A stretch of 29,438 nt of DNA from Nemertoderma westbladi (taxonomy: Eukaryota > Xenacoelomorpha > Nemertodermatida > Nemertodermatidae). The position numbers were made by a program, and so were the translations under genes. The notes under the pieces are model-generated. The model saw only the letters and a program-made list of their open reading frames with translations, did no database searches and was not told where the DNA came from. The DNA is taken from contig JAUCBJ010006211.1 in the NCBI GenBank assembly GCA_032718475.1, positions 1 through 29,438 of the forward strand, written 5' to 3'. Below, one piece after another: positions 19,921-27,500 of this stretch (positions are counted from its first letter, which is position 1; every line of letters starts with the position of its first letter).

Positions 19921-21500
19921 GTATTATTTATTTTATTTATTTCTTTATTTACCGCAGGCAACATATGGAAAATATTATAATATAATCGCACAATCAGCCC
20001 ATATCGTCTACCTACGTTATAGCACAATAATTAAATATTAAGTATTCAATTGATTATGTATGTATGTACTTAGTAATACTAATAATTCGCTAAATTAACA
20101 GATTTTCGGAATTGCACATTTCAAAAATTCTAGAACTATGCAACGCGGTGTAACGATATACAGCATTTACAATATAATTACTGGAACATTTTATCCTACG
20201 AAATAAACTTTGAATTGATTTGTAACGTAAATGAATGAAGCACGGAATATTGTTGCAACCAAAGAAATATGACATACTAGAACCTACAGAGATGAAAAAT
20301 AGCTTTCTTGCTGCATTATTGTATGCTACCCTTAACCGATTATAGACAACAGATGAATAGTTCCTACGTGACCATAGAGCATTACAATATAGTGGAGTTA
20401 TAAACGCTAGAAATAAACGAACTTTCACTGCAACGGTACAGGTACTGAATTTTCTAAACAACGTATTTGTACGGGCGTACATACTACCTATTTGTTTCTT
20501 TATGTCAAGATCATCATCACGTGATTCGTGTATTATATGACCCAAATATGTAAATTTATCAGTTCTAGAAATAACACGCTGGTATAAATATATTGGAGCT
20601 ATTGTACTTAAGTTACAAGATTTCGGGCACAAAAACATTACCTTAGTCTTCTTTAAATTAAACAATATAGAATGTGAAATGGCATAATCCTGACACACAT
20701 TAACTAACTTTTGTAAACCTATAAGTGAATTTGACATTAAGCCAATGTCGTCTGCATACATTGTATGATTAATCCTTTGACCATTAATTGAACAACCTAC
20801 GTTAGCCATTATAAGTTTACGGGATAAGTCGTCCATGTAAACATTAAATAAATAACCAGATAATATTCCGCCTTGCTTCACGCCATTAAACACTGCAAAC
20901 GTTCTGGAATACGTAGCACCCCAGCGCACTTGTAATGTTTGATGTCGGTACCAAAAGGCTAAAATACGCACCAAATAGAGTGGTACATTCCTATTTATTA
21001 ATTTCTGAAAAAGTTTATCGTGATCTATTCTGTCAAATGCTTTAGATGCATCCAAGAAACAAATATACATAGGAGAATCATTATCTAAGTAATAATCAAT
21101 AACCTCTTTCAGAGTATATACACAAAGCTCGGTACCGCTATTTGCCTTATATGAGAATTGGTGATCGCTACAAATTAAGAAAGACTGCATTCTAGATAAT
21201 AAAATACGTTCAAATATCTTACTTATTGCTGTTGAAATAGCAACGGGCCGATAGTTTGATTTCTCATCTATAGCACCGTTTTTATCTTTAATGATTGGTA
21301 CAATAATACTATGAATAATGGAACTTGGTAAATAACCATGTACCATACAAGAACTGAAAAATAAAGCTAATAAAATATTTAGCCTACTACTATTACTGTA
21401 AATGAAATGTTCCCCAGACACATTATCTGGTCCTATCGCTTTACCTAATTTTAAATTAGCTATTGCACATCCTACTAATAAATGTTTCCCTAACTCCTGG
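19921..21500 (-). mobile_element. Nested 5'-truncated LINE (non-LTR retrotransposon)
   Basis: A LINE in the same orientation as the host BEL element interrupts its gag frame. Gag coding sequence is readable up to about 21500 and resumes near 19920. The 3' part ends in an (AATA)-rich tail, on + TATTTATTTTATTTATTTCT at about 19925-19944. The endonuclease and ORF1 are absent, so it is 5'-truncated. I could not find a convincing target-site duplication, and both borders are approximate. Confidence 0.75.
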
Positions 21501-21508
21501 CTCCTCAT
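20090..21508 (-). CDS. LINE reverse transcriptase (5'-truncated ORF2)
   Basis: A 472-residue uninterrupted frame of a non-LTR reverse transcriptase. Motifs in order: the fingers/palm entry KLGKAIGPDNVSGEH (about residues 20-34), NYRPVAIS, FLDASKAFDRIDHDKL (first catalytic Asp), GVKQGGILSG, the YADD box in MYADDIGLMS, FNLKKTKVM and a TYLGHII thumb motif, then a long C-terminal region with RVAYNNAARKLF. This enzyme nicks and copies by target-primed reverse transcription. Here the N-terminal endonuclease is missing, so it cannot be autonomous. The motif style fits the jockey superfamily (jockey/CR1/I-like), and I cannot name the clade. The first Met and about 15 residues probably come from BEL gag DNA read through at the junction. 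The lack of stops suggests a younger insertion than the decayed host element. Confidence 0.9.
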   Translation of the reverse strand: MRSQELGKHLLVGCAIANLKLGKAIGPDNVSGEHFIYSNSSRLNILLALFFSSCMVHGYLPSSIIHSIIVPIIKDKNGAIDEKSNYRPVAISTAISKIFERILLSRMQSFLICSDHQFSYKANSGTELCVYTLKEVIDYYLDNDSPMYICFLDASKAFDRIDHDKLFQKLINRNVPLYLVRILAFWYRHQTLQVRWGATYSRTFAVFNGVKQGGILSGYLFNVYMDDLSRKLIMANVGCSINGQRINHTMYADDIGLMSNSLIGLQKLVNVCQDYAISHSILFNLKKTKVMFLCPKSCNLSTIAPIYLYQRVISRTDKFTYLGHIIHESRDDDLDIKKQIGSMYARTNTLFRKFSTCTVAVKVRLFLAFITPLYCNALWSRRNYSSVVYNRLRVAYNNAARKLFFISVGSSMSYFFGCNNIPCFIHLRYKSIQSLFRRIKCSSNYIVNAVYRYTALHSSRIFEMCNSENLLI

Positions 21509-22808
21509 AAATACTCGAGCCAGCCTCGCTCTCTGACAACCCCATCTGCGCCAGTTCTAGTCGGCGCTTCTGTTTCGTCTGATACTGCATAAGCCCCCTT
21601 AGCCGGGCATGCATACCATCCCGCACACGTTTTCTCTCACTCTCTCTCTCTCTCTCTATCCTCTCGTGAACTCTGATCGGCTAACTCTGCCTCTCTCGCA
21701 ACTCTCTCCAGTCGTCTCGCCTCCCTCGCCACCTCACGCTCTTTACGTTCCGCCTCACGCTCTTTACGTTCCGCCTCACGCTCTTTACGTTCACTCTGCT
21801 CTCTCGCCTCTCTCGCCTCCTCACGCTCTTCTCGCTCCTTTCTTTCCATCCTCCCTATTTCCTCGCACACCTTAAAGCTTCTCACGGCCTTCTCGGCCCT
21901 CTCTTTGTTCTCTCTAACCAGTTCTTTCTCCTTCTCTATTAACACACTCTCTTCCTCTAACTGTCTCTTTAATTCTCTCTGGTCTAGCGCCGCCAGATCG
22001 AGTTGGCACGCCAGTTCTATTTCTTGCACCCGTCTTTCTTTTGCGGAGGACATAGCAGACTTATCGGTTACGACGGACTCCCTCCGCCTCCCCGTCCTAC
22101 TAACTTTCCCCCGCCTCCCAGAACTTTCTCCGACCGACGAGACCGAATCCTCGAGGTTAACCTTGGATTCGCCCTCCTGCGGTCCCCTCCAACCCACTAA
22201 TTTTATTCCCCGGGCATCGACTAAGTATGTCCCTATGTACACTACACTAGGCTCCATACCCCTACATTCCCATAGTTCAAACAGTTCGCTGGCAACCTCT
22301 CTCGCTCTCTTGCTGGCTAGTTCTCCCTGCCCAAAACGCATTAAATAATCGAAATGCCTGTTCGACTCACCTAGCCGCTTTTCCAACTTCACCTGGTCTA
22401 TCTTGGCCCCTCCTTTAGCTTCTTTCAGTTGCTTCCGGGTTGCGGCATAGGCCCGTCGAAGCCGGTCGCTGACCCCAACGTCCTCGTCGCCGACATCTCC
22501 TCTATCTCTCCAGGTCCAGCGTCGTACCGGCGGCCCCACTGTTGCCATTCCGGTGGGCCATCCGTCGCCCTCGGCCTGTGACTGGCCGGCGACATCAGCA
22601 CGTCGACCGCCGTCGTGTGTCAACTTGTCTCTCTCTCTCCTCCCGACTCGTCTTCTAGTTGTAGACGGCCCCCTTCATCTTGGATTGCCGGATCGCCCGT
22701 TATCAATGGATCCGGCGTCGTGGGTCTGTACCGTTGCATCGCGGCCTCGCGGATTGTTAGGTCGTCGTCCGGGGTCCGCGGCAATGTCGTTTCTCCTTCT
22801 CGACTCAT
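21500..22808 (-). pseudogene. BEL/Pao gag N-terminal region with coiled-coil
   Basis: The ATG at 22808 (M-S-R-E-G) opens the gag frame after a 62-bp leader. It matches the plus-strand fragment at 568: TIREAA, QRYRPTTP, ADVAGQ..AEGD and GDEDVGVSDRLRRAY. Frame changes occur near 22620-22640, in a (CT)n run, and near 21640-21665, in another (CT)n run. After the latter the coding sequence continues (QTKQKRRLELAQMGL) to the LINE junction. The region after GDEDVGVS is a predicted coiled-coil (RKQLKEAKGG..LEKRLGE), as in BEL gag N-termini, followed by a compact segment with VVYIGTYLVDARGI. Then come Arg/Glu heptad-like repeats, including triplicated AERKER-type units (21740-21800). Confidence 0.75.
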
Positions 22809-22870
22809 CCTTACATTTAGTATAGGTTGGTAGCTGGCAGCAATGGTTTCGGGTTTCGGACTTCTATTAC
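22809..22870 (-). promoter_or_regulatory. Untranslated leader and putative primer-binding site
   Basis: Read on the minus strand, the 5' LTR ends ..CATCACA (22871) and is followed by GTAATAGAAGTCCG. The plus-strand fragment has GTAACTAAAGCGAG in the same place. Neither starts with TGG, so a standard tRNA 3'-CCA primer match is not evident. The primer is unidentified. Confidence 0.5.
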
Positions 22871-23444
22871 TGTGATGGGATCGATGGATCCCAATTTATC
22901 CAGTTGGGTTTTCTATCTACGCGTCCCCGCCGTGTGTGTAAAAGGGTTAGTTTAGAGTTCTGAAGTTCTTTGATCGATATGTGTAAAATACAATGCATAG
23001 AGTGATATAAGCACAGTTTATAGGATTAAAGTGAGCAAATGATATACCGGTAGGTAAGTATTACATATGGTGGCGTCGGTAGACGGTAATAGAAGTTCCC
23101 GTTCCACCCTAACTGAACTGAGTAACTAAACTGAATTAATTGGCACAACAAATGATAATATATATTGCACCGTTGGCCGCATTACATTACTCAGTCGATG
23201 CTTGCCCTCCCATTGGCTAACAACTCACTTTTCGCCTCCCATCTCTCTGGGAGTGTTTTCCCCCCCACTGCTGTTATTCTCTCTCTCGGAGGTATAACCT
23301 CTGACCCCCTTTGTGTGTTCCCCTGGGGCCTGTTGTCCCCGTTTATTGGGGTGACACGAGGTTGATTGGTAATCAACCTCGTGCTCCCAATATTGCTTAA
23401 AGCAAACTTTGTGGGACTGGCTAGTGGAATTGAATACGCTAACA
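22871..23444 (-). mobile_element. 5' LTR of the BEL/Pao element
   Basis: 574 bp, TGTTAGCG (from 23444) to CATCACA (22871) on the minus strand. It aligns throughout with 8591-9171 and carries the hairpin at 23345-23391. The C-run has 7 bases (23260-23266) against 15 in the 3' LTR. As the upstream LTR it would carry the promoter (U3 on the right). I did not identify a convincing TATA box or initiator. Confidence 0.95.
23345..23391. promoter_or_regulatory. Conserved LTR hairpin (5' LTR copy)
   Basis: CACGAGGTTGATT (23355-23367), GGT, AATCAACCTCGTG (23371-23383), with outer ATTGGG (23345-23350) and CCCAAT (23386-23391). It is identical to the 3' LTR copy although other parts of the LTRs have diverged. 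Confidence 0.8.
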
Positions 23445-23449
23445 AGAAG
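23445..23449. repeat. Target-site duplication AGAAG, right copy
   Basis: AGAAG immediately after the 5' LTR end, continuing as TCTGGGGGGTATATGAG of the 39-bp array. Confidence 0.93.
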
Positions 23450-23632
23450 TCTGGGGGGTATATGAGTCTGCAAAATCGTTTCTAAAAGTCTGGGGGGTAT
23501 ATGAGTCTGGAAAATCGTTTCTAAAAGTCGGGTGGGTATATGAGTCTGCAAAATCGTTTCTAAAAGTCTGAGGGGTATATGAGTCTGGAAAATCGTTTCT
23601 AAAAAAAGTCTGGGGGGTTTATGATCCTTTGT
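23445..23632. repeat. 39-bp minisatellite, right part
   Basis: Continuation of the array at 8125-8590 with about four units, including a GTCGGGTGGG variant and an AAAAAAGTC insertion in the last unit. It ends at GGGTTTATGATCC. Confidence 0.95.
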
Positions 23633-23639
23633 CAAATAA

Positions 23640-23718
23640 AATATTTGTCCGATTTTGATCCGGGTCCGATTTTGATCCGGCTCCGATTTTGATCCGGGTC
23701 TGATTTTGATCCAGGTCT
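23640..23718 (+). repeat. 18-bp repeat, four copies
   Basis: CCGATTTTGATCCGGGTC units at about 23649, 23667, 23685 and 23703 with small changes (CCGGCTC, CTGATTTTGATCCAGG). A simple short array next to LINE relics. Each unit contains GATCC. Confidence 0.85.
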
Positions 23719-23862
23719 ATGTTGGTAAAAATCTGATTTAAATGTTGAGATTCTGAGTCGGATGGGGATTTATTCGGAGAATTAAAATATTTACTAGTAA
23801 AAATAATTAAAAAATATTATTATTAATTATTATATTATTAAAAAATAAATCTTTGTCATCAT

Positions 23863-24300
23863 TTAAAAAGGAAAAAGGGAACGTCTGGTGTTGGCAGAAA
23901 ATGCATAAGTGATTACCGAAATTTTGTTTAAAAATTCAATTTGTGTTAAATGCGAGCCGCAAGGTAGATGAAAAGTTAATTCGCACAAGGCACAGCAAAA
24001 ATGGGCTTCCGATAGAGCAAAAAACGAGAAGCAAAAGGCACAGGTAGAATAACTGGGGGGAACAGATACGGGCATAGAGAGAACGGCTTTATGGGGGTCA
24101 AAACAAAAGTATAACAAACAAACTAACAAACACAATATAAGTAAACAGACATACTGCAACTGCTGAACTGTCTGTATGTTAATTATCATAACCAGACCGA
24201 GTAAATTGGAGTAAGTAGTGTGTAATGGGAATCGCAATAAATTCAGATTCAGTAGTTTTAACCAAGAAGAATTTGAGTAGATAAGAAAGGCAAAAAGCAT
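23863..24300 (-). pseudogene. LINE ORF2 N-terminal relic with PHD-like zinc finger
   Basis: The minus frame contains C-A-F-C, eleven residues, C-A-L-C-type pairs, then TFHLPC (roughly residues 88-115). This Cys/His spacing resembles the PHD-like finger found at the start of ORF2 in several invertebrate jockey/CR1-type LINEs. A LFPF motif follows near the end, as in those proteins. The upstream two thirds look like out-of-frame leader. No endonuclease or RT follows before 23720, so this is a fragment. The family call rests on motif spacing alone. Confidence 0.45.
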
Positions 24301-24577
24301 GGCAGGAAATATAAATTGAGTTTCATTCGCATTTGTTTATGTCAACAGCGCTGAGCGACGAATGAATATCAGGATCGGAGACCTCGTCATCCAGAGTGGA
24401 ATAATACGAACCCGGGAAAGAACGTTGTGGTGGATTCGATAAACGGCCACGCGATCCACTACGGGTTAGTCGTGTGTCCGTTTGACGTCGACTGGGTTTC
24501 TTTTTGGAATTCGAAAGAGATGATTGTGTTTCATTGAGGATGTCGTCGATATCCAGTTTCGAAGAAACTCGTCAGAG

Positions 24578-24898
24578 TCACGGCTCAGAGTCACGTGTTT
24601 GTCTCACATAAACGGTTCCATTATAAGAATAAGCCGCAAAGACATTACCATATTTCTTAAGATTAACTGCGTGTTGTAGTAGTGTAGCGCGAGGTTGTGT
24701 TAAGTGATGTGTGGGGTACGTCCCCTTCTCAAATTCCTTTTTGTTCGCAAATATAACGAAGCGTGTAGATTGGCCTAGAAAACTTGTAGGATGCACTTTT
24801 TTAAACACTACTACTACTGCTACTATGATCGGCATGCTGCATTGCAGCTGCATTTTTAAGAATGCTGTGCCGGCTTGTCGACAAAATTGCGCCGCCAC
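24578..24898 (-). pseudogene. Probable LINE ORF1-like relic
   Basis: A 106-residue minus frame with RATLLQHAVNLKKYGNVF and YSYNGTVYVRQTRDSEP. This resembles the short C-terminal segment often seen in ORF1 proteins of invertebrate LINEs, where a helix is followed by a YNG.VYVR strand pair. It lies upstream of the PHD-like fragment on the same strand, as ORF1 precedes ORF2. The N-terminal 40 residues overlap other repeat DNA and are unlikely to belong. Confidence is limited because no diagnostic domain is complete. Confidence 0.4.
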
Positions 24899-25062
24899 AA
24901 CTCCCTATCACCCATGACATTTGCTAGATCAGCCGCATCTTCAAGGCCAGTGTCCTTTAAGATGCGTCTCAAGAAAGTCATGGGCTGTCCACCATGCTTA
25001 TTCACTCCATGAGGCTGCCAAAGTACAAGATTATGCACTGGCTGGTCCTCACGGCGAATCAA
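24856..25062 (-). pseudogene. LINE ORF2 C-terminal relic
   Basis: This short minus frame carries the tail pattern of many LINE ORF2 proteins: a basic Gly-rich stretch with GGQPMTFLRRILKDTG, then a helix, then a DRELWRR motif. Usual versions read G.P..T....L..DTG..........DR..WR. It is only about 60 residues and is the 3' end of a separate LINE copy, because the RT is missing and ORF1-like sequence follows it rather than precedes it. Confidence 0.6.
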
Positions 25063-25070
25063 TGTCCTGC

Positions 25071-25088
25071 AAAGCGGAGGCGATTTAA
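25071..25088. repeat. 18-bp direct repeat flanking the piggyBac-like element, left
   Basis: AAAGCGGAGGCGATTTAA, ending in the TTAA target, occurs again exactly at 26556-26573, 14 bp beyond the right TTAA. It is longer than a TTAA duplication and is discussed as a finding. Confidence 0.85.
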
Positions 25089-26542
25089 CCCTATTAGTAC
25101 CGGGCTATAAAATGCTGTACAAATGCCGAAAAAAAAATTTTCGAAAAAATGTACTGCGGTGGTAATATTGCAGCACCAAAATTACAAGTAGAGCACAATT
25201 TTAACAAAATTTGAAAGTTACATTTTTCTGCTAATTGTTTTTCAATACAGGTTTTCTGAGGCGCAAAATACTTTGGAAAATATTTAAAAATGATATGATT
25301 ACCATAAATGGCTGTTTAGTCCTCTATGCGTAGGAAAAAAATGAAGAAAACAAGTAACTAGCACTTTTCAGTTAGAACACAAAATTTTTAATTCACTTAT
25401 ACGATGCTAAAAATTTACATTTTCAGGTTTTATAGGGCGCTGATTCTAATGGAATACATTTCAAATATGCCAGATCATTGCTACTTGTATTTTTTGGCGT
25501 AATTTGGCAAATGTTGGTGCTAGCACCAAAATTTCGTACCCATCACCAAAAAGTACAAGTTTGCGATGTCCAGTGCTGTTTTTATTGATTCCATCGGATT
25601 CAGGACCCTCATAAACCCGTATAACGCAAGAAACAAGATGATACTATCTACTGATCAATTTACTCATTTTCCAAAATTTGGTGCTGGCACAATAATTGTC
25701 ACCCACCGGCGAAAAATACAAGTTTGAAAACTCTTATGAATTTTTTACTGCTTCCATTGAATTCAGAACCCTAACAAACCCGTATAACGCAAGAAACAAG
25801 ATGACACAATCAATTGATATATTTGATGGTTTTCAAAATTTGGTGCTAGCACCACATTTTGCACCCACTTCCATAAAATACAAGTTTGAGATGTCTAGTT
25901 TGATAATTATATATTCCATTGAATTCAGAACAACCATAAACCTCTAAAATGCAAGAAATAAATTGTCACAAACAATTTTATCTATTGAATGGATTTTCAA
26001 AATTTCGTGCTAGCACCAAAATTTGCACACAGCACCGAAAAATACAAGTTTGATACGCTTGGTGCAACTCGTATATATTTCATCGAAACCAGAACCCCAA
26101 AAAACCCCAATTGCGTAAAAACAAGTTTCAAACAATCAATTTACAAAATTGACATATTTCAAGATTTGGTGCTGGCACCAAAATTTGGCACCGGCCGAAA
26201 AAAACAAGTTTGAAATTTCTAAATCAATTTACATGAATTCCATCCAATTTCTAACACCAAAAAACCGGTGTAAATCAAAAATATAGATGTTACAATTAAT
26301 ATTTGAAATGTAATTTTCAAAAAACGTCTCAAAAAAAGTGCCAAAAGTAGGGTTAAAAAATGGTGCTATAACTCGAAAAGTACCCAATATTTTTGAAAAC
26401 AGTTTTCACTACTAGGAAGACAATATATTTTTAGGAAAAGTCATAAAATTTCAGATTCCCATCTGCGTTTGTTTCAGAATTATAATAAAAAAACCACGGG
26501 GGGGGTCATATTGACCCCCCTTCCGGGTTTAAATAGGGTTAA
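25085..26542. mobile_element. piggyBac-like non-autonomous element
   Basis: Bounded by TTAA at 25085-25088 and 26539-26542. The termini are CCCTATTAGTACCGGG (25089) and, inverted, CCCTATTTAAACCCGG (ending at 26538). A TTAA target and CCC(T) ends are characteristic of piggyBac transposons. The 1450-bp interior has no transposase. It is built largely of five units headed by GGTGCTAGCACC-type palindromes at 25516, 25680, 25842, 26006 and 26168, spaced 162-164 bp. A subterminal stem GGGGGTCA..TGACCCCC lies near 26501-26519. A truncated second copy lies at 6926-7931. It would depend on a transposase supplied elsewhere. Confidence 0.82.
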
Positions 26543-27384
26543 CTATATTTTATATAAAGCGGAGGCGATTTAAACACTAGAAAAGTGAGGGAAGGGGGAT
26601 TAAATATTCCACGTCATTTTTTTGTATTATGAACGTTTATGATTTTGATTTCAACTTTTCAAATTTTTCATGATATAAATTCGACATCTCATCTGATGAA
26701 TTATCGATTTTAATTGAACACCAACAATTAATTTCATTTAGAATACAATTAATTGTCCGTGCCATTTACGGAAATATCGAATAATTTATCCAATTAGTTG
26801 AATTGAACTAACCAATCAGACATGACAGGATCACGTTCCACCTGCTACAACTAATTACTCTCGAGATTTACTGTTCAATTTACTATTTATAGCAGATAAT
26901 AATATTCATTTACTTTATCAACGCAGCCTACAGTAGGTACGCAGCTTACAGTAGGCTGCAATCGGTATGCAGCCTACAGCCGCAGCCATAAAAATTAGGT
27001 CGAATTTGATCATCAATAAAATATATAGATTGTATGTTATTTCAAATAAATTTAAATCACTCAATTATTTATTGAAAATTAAATACTCGTTAAGTTGATA
27101 CAGGTTTCATTTAACCAATTATGTTCCCCCTAAGTAAAAAGTATATCACCCTTAGCATAGAGTAGCGTGCAGGTAAAATAATAGTCGAGGTGCAGAATAA
27201 AATCCTCAATATAAAACTAAGGGGCATTAGGGAACAAACATCTTTAAGGAATGCTATAAAAACATGACCTATTTCCTGTCAGTTTTGGTACCACTAAGAA
27301 TATTAGTGATTAAAATCAGCTACAACTTCCATCCATTACGAACTAGTTATGCCGCTTATGAAGGGGAGGAGTTGACATTCTCCC
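26543..27384. other. AT-rich DNA, no gene seen
   Basis: Unique AT-rich sequence. At 26926-26990, three CAGCCTAC/CAGCTTAC motifs and two GTAGG(CTG) inverse matches form a small inverted-repeat cluster. Nothing else recognised. Confidence 0.55.
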
Positions 27385-27396
27385 AGAGCAAACCTG

Positions 27397-27500
27397 AGTG
27401 GGGGGTGGGGGTGGGGGGTGGGGGTGGGGGGTGGGGGGTTGGGGGTGGGGGGTGGGGGGTAGGTGGTGGGGGGTGGGGGCTGGGGGTGGGGGGTGGGGGG
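27397..27500 (+). repeat. GGGGT-rich tract with G-quadruplex potential
   Basis: More than twelve runs of four to six G separated by one or two T (GGGGGTGGGGGTGGGGGG pattern) over about 100 bp on the plus strand. It directly adjoins the 23-bp minisatellite. Confidence 0.9.

Larger units (their letters stand above)
18041..20000 (-). pseudogene. Long repeat-rich gag N-terminal extension (middle part)
   Basis: Open frames 20027-19290, 19286-19014, 18993-18145 and 18256-18041 chain along the minus strand, with frame changes at or near poly-G runs. The runs are 19852-19871 (20), 19112-19129 (18), 19062-19075 (14) and 18191-18205 (15). In order the segments are: Gly run; Asn-rich segment; 20-residue repeats (GGLV....SRQEV.GL.QPE); Gly runs; a strongly basic, Arg/Glu/Ser-rich region; a HTIGLTAHTIGHAG repeat; Gly run. 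The stop at the end of 20027-19290 is TAG in place of a CAG in the repeat. I infer one original reading frame. Its function is unknown, perhaps RNA binding or particle assembly, and I see no standard domain. Confidence 0.65.
8591..23444 (-). mobile_element. Complete but defective BEL/Pao LTR retrotransposon
   Basis: Two direct LTRs (8591-9171 and 22871-23444) both read TGTTAGCG...CATCACA or CGTCACA on the minus strand and are bounded by a 5-bp duplication AGAAG. The order gag, protease, RT, RNase H, integrase on the minus strand, the TPFGWTLSGP and YVDD motifs, and the 5-bp duplication fit BEL/Pao. At 14,854 bp it is about twice the usual family size. The excess comes from a nested LINE (about 1.6 kb), a very long gag N-terminal extension and a 3.7-kb repeat-filled 3' region. 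Frameshifts and stops in gag and pol and a protease Asp-to-Asn change make it non-autonomous. No env-like frame was seen. Confidence 0.93.

Noticed and set aside
20027-21540. A target-site duplication for the nested LINE
   Set aside because: Comparison of the gag sequence at both junctions (GAGTATTTATGAGGAGCC against the sequence after the AATA-rich tail) gave only weak, non-identical matches.
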